Part shown: piece by piece, positions 56,564-64,000 of the stretch
Numbering within the stretch: position 1 is the first letter of the stretch
Layout: every line of letters begins with the position of its first letter
Source of the DNA: Pseudomonas sp. SJZ074
GTDB lineage: Bacteria; Pseudomonadota; Gammaproteobacteria; Pseudomonadales; Pseudomonadaceae
Assembly (NCBI RefSeq): GCF_007828215.1
Contig: NZ_VIUE01000003.1
Coordinates: forward strand, 62,001 to 126,000
Length of the DNA: 64,000 bases
Reading direction: 5' to 3'
Notes under the pieces: generated by a model
Told to the model about the DNA's origin: nothing
Seen by the model: the letters and a program-made list of their open reading frames with translations, nothing else
Database searches by the model: none
Position numbers and translations under genes: made by a program

Positions 56564-57697
56564 ATGCCCGATGCTTCCCGCCCCGCTCCTTCGCCTGAGT
56601 TGATTGCCCTGTTCGCAACAGCGCGCCAGCACTTTCACGAGGTGATCGTGCCCATGTGGCAAGGCCCGGGTTGGAATGCCGAACTGGCATTGCCCTACGA
56701 ATCCCTGGATGCCACCCACACGCCGTTGCCACCCCAACGCTACCGCGCGATGGCCTGCGCAAGACAGCTGTACGTGTTCGCCAGCCTGATCGGCGAAGTG
56801 GCAGGGGCCGAAGAACGGGCCGCGGCGCTGTTCCGCTCGCTACAGCGACACTTTCACGATGGCGAACACGGCGGCTGGTTCTACAGCATCGACCCGCAAG
56901 GCGCCCCGCTGGACACCGGCAAGGATCTTTATACCCATGCCTTCATCCTGTTCGCCTGCGCCCATTACTGGGGCAAGGTTCGCGAACCGCTGGTGGAATC
57001 GGTGCTCAACGCCGCCCTGGAAGTCATTGCCCGGCGCTTTGCCACCGGCGACGGTCTCTACGAGGCCAGCCTCAAGCGCGATTGGTCAACGCTCGGATCC
57101 GGTCCGCTGCAAAACCCCTTGATGCACCTGGCCGAAGCCTTCCTCGCCACCCTCTCGGTCCGTGAGGACGCCAACGTTCGCCAGGCATTGTTGAGTCTGT
57201 GTGACGGGATGTCCAAGCGCTTCATTGAGCCGAAGCTGGGCGTGATGATGGAGAAACCGCTCAAGGCTGTGGATAACTGGTTCGAGCCGGGACACCAGTT
57301 CGAGTGGTATTTCCTGCTGGCCTCGTCGCCCCTGCTGCAAGACGGCAAGTTGCGCATGGCCCTGCAGCAGAGCTTTGGCTATACCGAGCGACAAGGCGTG
57401 GACCCGCAGTCCGGTGCGGTGTGCGCCATGCTGAACCCGATGCCGGAGGCTGTCGCACGTGACGCCACCCAGCGCATCTGGGCCCAGGCCGAGTACCTGC
57501 GTGCTCTCACCCTGCGCCCGGGAAGCCAGGACGTGTTGCTGCGTCAGCTACAGGCTCTGCAACAGCATTTCCTGCATGCCAAGGGGTGGAACGAATGCCT
57601 GGATGCCGATGGCCTCGTCAGTCGTCGGGACATGCCCTCGACTACCCCGTATCACCTGATGACCTGCTACCGCGGATTGGCCGATTACCTGGGCTGA
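56564..57697 (+). CDS. AGE-family sugar epimerase/isomerase
   Basis: A 377-residue (alpha/alpha)6-barrel protein of the N-acylglucosamine 2-epimerase family, closest in look to mannose/aldose isomerases (YihS/ManI type). Conserved stretches include RQLYVFASLIGEV, GGWFYSIDPQGAPLDTGKDLYTHAF (positions about 104-128) and a W..PGHQFEWYFLL block with the catalytic His. Substrate (mannose or a related sugar) is inferred from family. Transcribed alone; convergent with the SDR gene. Confidence 0.85.
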   Translation: MPDASRPAPSPELIALFATARQHFHEVIVPMWQGPGWNAELALPYESLDATHTPLPPQRYRAMACARQLYVFASLIGEVAGAEERAAALFRSLQRHFHDGEHGGWFYSIDPQGAPLDTGKDLYTHAFILFACAHYWGKVREPLVESVLNAALEVIARRFATGDGLYEASLKRDWSTLGSGPLQNPLMHLAEAFLATLSVREDANVRQALLSLCDGMSKRFIEPKLGVMMEKPLKAVDNWFEPGHQFEWYFLLASSPLLQDGKLRMALQQSFGYTERQGVDPQSGAVCAMLNPMPEAVARDATQRIWAQAEYLRALTLRPGSQDVLLRQLQALQQHFLHAKGWNECLDADGLVSRRDMPSTTPYHLMTCYRGLADYLG

Positions 57698-57723
57698 CGC
57701 TGTTTGTGTCGAGGGGATTGCCG

Positions 57724-58614
<891 letters not shown>

Positions 58615-58666
58615 TCAAACGGCGCCATCCCTTGCAGGACAAGGGATGCAGCCTGTTGCACGCACC

Positions 58667-59154
58667 TTATCCACAGGCACGTCCACAGTAATCGGGGGCA
58701 ACTGAAAACGCTGCAAGCCGCCGCGCTTAAGGCTTTGCGAGGTTTGAGGAAACTTTTTTCCCTTGACCCTGCATATGAGGTTGTGCAGAACAGATTCTCT
58801 GCTATAAGCCGAAGGTGAAAGGGACGATGGCTCGGAGCTAGCAACCACGGCCCTCGGAGCGGTCTTTCCAGAGTTTAGTCACAGACTTATCCACAGGCTT
58901 GCCCACAGATTCCGAAGACTGTTCCAGCGTTCGGAAAAGGGTTGACAGCCTGCATTCATGCACGCCAGAAAATGCCTGTTCAAAAAACGATCACAGCCCT
59001 GCAAGCCACGTATTCAAAGGCGTCCAGCCAGCTATTCCCACGTTACCCACAGCCGGCTCCACAGCAAACGGGGACAACTCAAAACCGTGGCAAAACAACT
59101 GTTTGCGGCGACTTTATGTCGCGGTTTGGCAAGGGCTGTGGATTGTTGTCCACA
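58667..59154. promoter_or_regulatory. Cluster of DnaA-box-like motifs in a gene-free stretch
   Basis: TTATCCACA occurs exactly twice (58667-58675 and 58887-58895), with near matches TTACCCACA (59043-59051) and TTGTCCACA (59146-59154), all on the plus strand. The first three are each followed about 13-15 bases later by a second CCACAG (58683, 58903, 59059). A TGTGGATTG on the opposite sense stands at 59137. The region 58492-59339 contains no convincing gene. Function is not known; it could be a DnaA-binding or titration site. Confidence 0.5.
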
Positions 59155-59179
59155 ATTATTCCGCCCATATCAATTTCCC

Positions 59180-59268
59180 CTGTGGGAGAGAGCTTGCTCG
59201 CGATAGCGGTGGGTCAGGCCATGGATGTCGACAGGTCTATCGCTATCGCGAGCAGGCTCCCCCACAGG
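59180..59268. repeat. REP inverted pair
   Basis: CCTGTGGGAGAGAGCTTGCTCGCGATAGCGGT and a reverse-complement arm ending GCTCCCCCACAGGG lie between the DnaA-box-like cluster and the livF terminator. Confidence 0.78.
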
Positions 59269-59291
59269 GTTGGGCGGTGTTCTGAAGAGAT

Positions 59292-59324
59292 AAAAAAACC
59301 GGCGATCACTCGCCGGTTTTTTTT
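59292..59324 (-). terminator. Rho-independent terminator of the liv operon
   Basis: The arms AAAAAAACCGGCGA and TCGCCGGTTTTTTTT enclose a 4-base loop, 16 bp past the livF stop on the minus strand. The A-run on the plus strand is the T-run of the minus-strand terminator. Confidence 0.9.
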
Positions 59325-59339
59325 GCCGCATCAGTGTCG

Positions 59340-60052
59340 TCAGTGCCCGCCCAGATACGCGTTGCGCACTTCTTCGTTGGCGAGCAGCTCCTTGCCGGTG
59401 CCGGTCAGGCGGATTTCGCCGTTGACCATCACGTAGGCCCGATCCGACAACCTGAGGGCGTGGTTGGCGTTCTGTTCCACCAGGAAGATGGTCATCCCGG
59501 TGGACGCCAGTTCCCGCAAGGTGGCGAAGATCTGTTTCACCACGATCGGCGCCAGCCCCAGGCTCGGCTCATCGAGCAGCAACAACTTCGGCCGGCTCAT
59601 CAACGCCCGGGCAATGGCGAGCATTTGCTGCTCGCCACCGGACATGGTCATGGCCCGTTGGTTGCGCCGCTCCTTGAGCCGCGGAAACAGTTCGAACATG
59701 CGCTGCATGTCTTCGCTGGCATATTTGTCACCGATGGGGATGGTGCCCATCAGCAGGTTCTCCTCGACGGTCATGTCGGGGAACACCCGCCGCCCTTCCG
59801 GCGACTGCGCAATGCCGTTGGACGCGATGTAGTGGGATGACTTGTGGGTAATGTCCACACCCTGGTAGATGATCTGCCCACTGGCCGCGCGCGGCTGGCC
59901 GAAGATCGACATCAGCAGCGTAGACTTGCCGGCACCGTTGGAGCCGATCAGGCTCACGGTCTCGCCTTCACCAATCTGCATCGAGACTTTCTTCAGCGCC
60001 TGGATCGGCCCGTAGAACACGTCCAGTTCCTTGAGTTCGAGGATCGGTCCGC

Positions 60053-60056
<4 letters not shown>
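59340..60056 (-). CDS. livF: Branched-chain amino acid ABC transporter ATPase LivF
   Basis: A 238-residue ATPase with Walker A GSNGAGKST, signature MSGGEQQMLAIARAL, Walker B LLLLDEPSLGLAP and the VEQNANHAL switch typical of LivF/BraG. It powers import with LivG. Its start overlaps the livG stop (ATGA), and the operon ends with the terminator at 59292. Confidence 0.95.
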
Positions 60057-60917
<861 letters not shown>

Positions 60918-60925
<8 letters not shown>

Positions 60926-62222
60926 GGCGCTGCCCTCCGTCATGCGCTATGGCACCTTTACGCGGCGTCACACCGGTACGGCTGATGCGGATCAGGCCGC
61001 GAGGTCGCCAGATCATCATCAACACCATCAATACGCCGAACAGCAGCACGCGGTATTCGGAGAAACTGCGCAGCAGTTCCGGCGCCACGGTGAGCACGAA
61101 TGCCGCGATCACCACGCCCACGGTCGAGCCCATGCCGCCCAGGACCACGATCGCCAGGATCAGCGCCGACTCGAAGAACGTGAACGACGACGGGTTGACG
61201 AACCCCTGGTAGCTGGCGAAGAACACTCCGGCCAGACCGGCCGTGGAAGCACCGAGGGTGAACGCCGAAAGCTTGACCAGCACGTGGTTCAGGCCCATGG
61301 AACGGCAGGCGATCTCGTCTTCGCGCAGGGCTTCCCAGGCGCGTCCGACCGGCATGCGGGTCAGCCTGTGCTTGATGTAGAGCACCAGCAGCACAACGAT
61401 GAACAACACGATGTAGATGAACAGGAATTTCAGGTTCGGGTTGTAGTCGATGCCGAAGAACTCGTGGAACGGCACCCCTCCTTCCTTGGCCTTGCGGCCG
61501 AACTCCAGGCCGAGAAAGGTCGGCGACGGCACGGGCATGCCGTTCGGCCCGCCAGTGAATGACAGCCAGTTATTGAGCACCAGCCGGATGATTTCACCGA
61601 AGCCCAGGGTCACGATCGCCAGGTAGTCACCGTGCATTCGCAACACGGGGAAACCCAATATGCAACCCGCCATCGCCGCCGCGATCGCCGCCAGCGGCAG
61701 TACGGTCCAGAAACCCAGACCCAGGTACTGGTAACCCAGCGCCAGGCCATAGGCGCCGATGGCGTAGAACGCCACGTAACCCAGGTCGAGCAGGCCCGCC
61801 AGGCCGACCACGATGTTCAGGCCCAGGCCGAGCAACACGTAGATCAGCCCGAGGATGACCACCGTGAGCACGTACTTGTTGGCGAAAAACGGAAAGACGA
61901 TGGCAATCACGATCAACGCCGGGATGATCCAGCGCAGGCGCGACTTGTAGTCCGGTGGCAGGACGTGCACGCCGGAACCGGGGCTTTCGAAACCCTGGAG
62001 TACCTTCAGGCCCTTGGGCGTTTGCAGGAACAGGCTCAAGGCGAAACGCCCGATCATCACGACCCCCACCAGCCAGCCGACACGGGCCGGTTGCAGGTTG
62101 AAGCTGTAGCCTTCGAGCACTACGCCGACAATCGGCCCGAACACGATCAGCGAAATCAGGCCCGCCAGGATCGCGTCGATGACGCTCTGTTTGATATCAA
62201 TCGGTTTATTGGCAGCAGACAT
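60918..62222 (-). CDS. livM: Branched-chain amino acid ABC transporter permease LivM
   Basis: A 434-residue permease. Residues 1-100 include the LivM-specific N-terminal region (DUF3382-like) with two helices, and the core has GLNIVVGLAGLLDLGYVAFYAIGAY (about 150-175) and GASTAGLAGVFFASYQGFVNP. The open frame extends to 62603 through livH; the ATG at 62222 lies 2 bp after the livH stop and gives the family N terminus MSAANKPIDIKQS. Confidence 0.93.
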
Positions 62223-62224
62223 AC

Positions 62225-63139
<915 letters not shown>

Positions 63140-63281
63140 AACGCAATCTCACGCATTTGAAAGACTGCACGCACACCGCAGCGACGGACCGGGGTTCAGC
63201 CGCCGAGGCCACACGGTGGGCGCACAGCTTTCGGGAGAAAAGACAGGTGGGTCTTGGCCCGGGAAGGATGATCACGGGTTG

Positions 63282-63373
63282 CGTGGCGAGGGAGCTTGCT
63301 CCCGCTGGACTGCGCAGCAGTCCTGTTTTCAGGGCCGCCAAGCGCCCCAGCGGGAGCCAGCTGCCTCGCCACA
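63282..63373. repeat. REP-like inverted pair
   Basis: GTGGCGAGGGAGCTTGCTCCCGCTGG and a diverged reverse-complement arm (CCAGCGGGAGCCAGCTGCCTCGCCAC) lie between the binding-protein gene and livH, at the place where messenger levels commonly drop from binding protein to permeases. Confidence 0.75.
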
Positions 63374-63391
63374 AGCCGTTATCCCTTCAAA

Positions 63392-64000
63392 TCACTTCTG
63401 TTTTTCCAACTGATGGTATTTGCCGTCCTTGTCCCACTGGTAGACCACGTAGTCGGAGATTTTCAGGTCGCCCTTCTTGTCCCACTCCTTCTTGCCCATC
63501 ACGGTCTGGACCGGGTTGGCCTTGAGCCATTCGGCCGCGGCGTCGGTCTTGTTCGACTTGGCACCATTGAAAGCGGCAGCCAGGGTCTGGACGGAAGCGT
63601 AGGCATACAGGGTGTAGCCTTCCGGCTCGGTGCCCTTGGCACGGAATGCGTCTACCACCGACTTGCTGTCTGGCAGCAGGCGTGGGTCGGCACCGAAAGT
63701 CATGTACACGCCATCGACGTATTGCGCGCCGCCGGCGGTGGTCACCAGTTCGTCGGTCACGATGCCGTCGTCGGACATGAATTTCACGTCCTTGAGGCCT
63801 TGTTCACGCAGTTGGCGAACCAGCGGGCCGGCTTCCGGGTGCAGGCCACCGAAATAGACCACGTCGGCACCGGCCGCACGGATCTTGGTGACCACGGCGC
63901 TGAAGTCTTTCTCGCCGCGGGTCAGGCCTTCGTACAGCACTGGGGTCACGCCGCGCTTGGCCAACTGGGCCTTGGTGGCATCCGCCAGGCCTTGGCCGTA
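63392..64000 (-). CDS. Branched-chain amino acid binding protein (LivJ/LivK/BraC type), C-terminal part
   Basis: About 202 C-terminal residues are visible; the frame is open to the window edge (YGQGLADATKAQLAKRG at the edge), so the N terminus and signal peptide lie outside. FSAVVTKIRAAGADVVYFGGLHPEAGPLVRQ and the EGYTLYAYASVQTLAAA segment are typical of the periplasmic leucine-binding family (positions about 27-57 and 135-150 of the visible part). It feeds LivHMGF, which follow directly. The ORF-like start at 63964 is an internal TTG, not the true start. Confidence 0.93.
   Translation of the reverse strand, partial: YGQGLADATKAQLAKRGVTPVLYEGLTRGEKDFSAVVTKIRAAGADVVYFGGLHPEAGPLVRQLREQGLKDVKFMSDDGIVTDELVTTAGGAQYVDGVYMTFGADPRLLPDSKSVVDAFRAKGTEPEGYTLYAYASVQTLAAAFNGAKSNKTDAAAEWLKANPVQTVMGKKEWDKKGDLKISDYVVYQWDKDGKYHQLEKQK

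Noticed and set aside
58660..59160. Chromosomal origin of replication
   Set aside because: No dnaA, dnaN, rpmH or gidA genes and no clear AT-rich unwinding region nearby; the DnaA-like boxes are reported as a cluster only.

Overview
The window is a high-GC chromosomal segment from a fluorescens-group Pseudomonas. This rests on gene content and order (cob cluster, copper receptor cluster, urt/ure genes, liv operon), on coding style, and on many copies of the REP element typical of these bacteria. There are no rRNA or tRNA genes, CRISPR arrays, integrases or insertion sequences. The species cannot be fixed from the sequence alone; the P. corrugata/brassicacearum side of the group is only a guess.

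Layout. 1-498 is the 3' end of a MarC-family membrane protein gene. 510-9277 is a toxin locus: two small divergent paralogous genes of unknown function beside a 2348-residue protein. That protein has a large-clostridial-toxin/lymphostatin-type glycosyltransferase, a papain-like protease domain and a TcdA/TcdB-type translocation domain. 9595-18690 is the cobalamin (corrin ring) cluster in two divergent arms, cobG-cobH-cobI-cobJ (minus) and cobL-cbiD-cobK (plus). A zeta-toxin-like kinase gene and a long intergenic repeat lie between the arms. 19002-24156 is a copper acquisition cluster (two DUF2946 proteins, a PCu(A)C chaperone, a TonB-dependent copper receptor and a PepSY membrane protein). 24753-27504 is a metal-chelate/corrinoid-type ABC importer.

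27835-38080 is the urea transport and urease region urtABCDE-ureD-ureA-GNAT-GNAT-ureB-ureC, with a very good sigma-54 promoter in front of urtA. The remaining urease accessory genes (ureE-ureF-ureG and a HupE/UreJ protein) come only at 53983-56383. The 16 kb between holds a 1674-residue dermonecrotic-toxin-like/LRR/NEL E3 ubiquitin ligase effector, cbpA-cbpM, an Hsp70-like gene, a thioredoxin-fold protein without its active-site cysteines, an AI-2E family transporter, psiF, a lipase, a bacterioferritin-like gene, an AsmA family gene, a secreted 39-bp-repeat protein and a TetR regulator. 56564-58488 has an AGE-family isomerase and an SDR. 58492-59339 is gene-free and carries a cluster of DnaA-box-like motifs. 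59340-64000 is the livHMGF branched-chain amino acid importer with the 3' part of its binding-protein gene running off the window.

How it works together. Nitrogen scavenging dominates: UrtABCDE imports urea, urease hydrolyses it, and Liv imports branched-chain amino acids. Corrin synthesis and copper uptake are separate cofactor and metal modules. Three host- or competitor-directed genes (LCT-like toxin, NEL ligase, zeta-like toxin) sit as isolated insertions beside or inside these conserved operons. They are the most interesting content; no dedicated secretion system for them is visible here.
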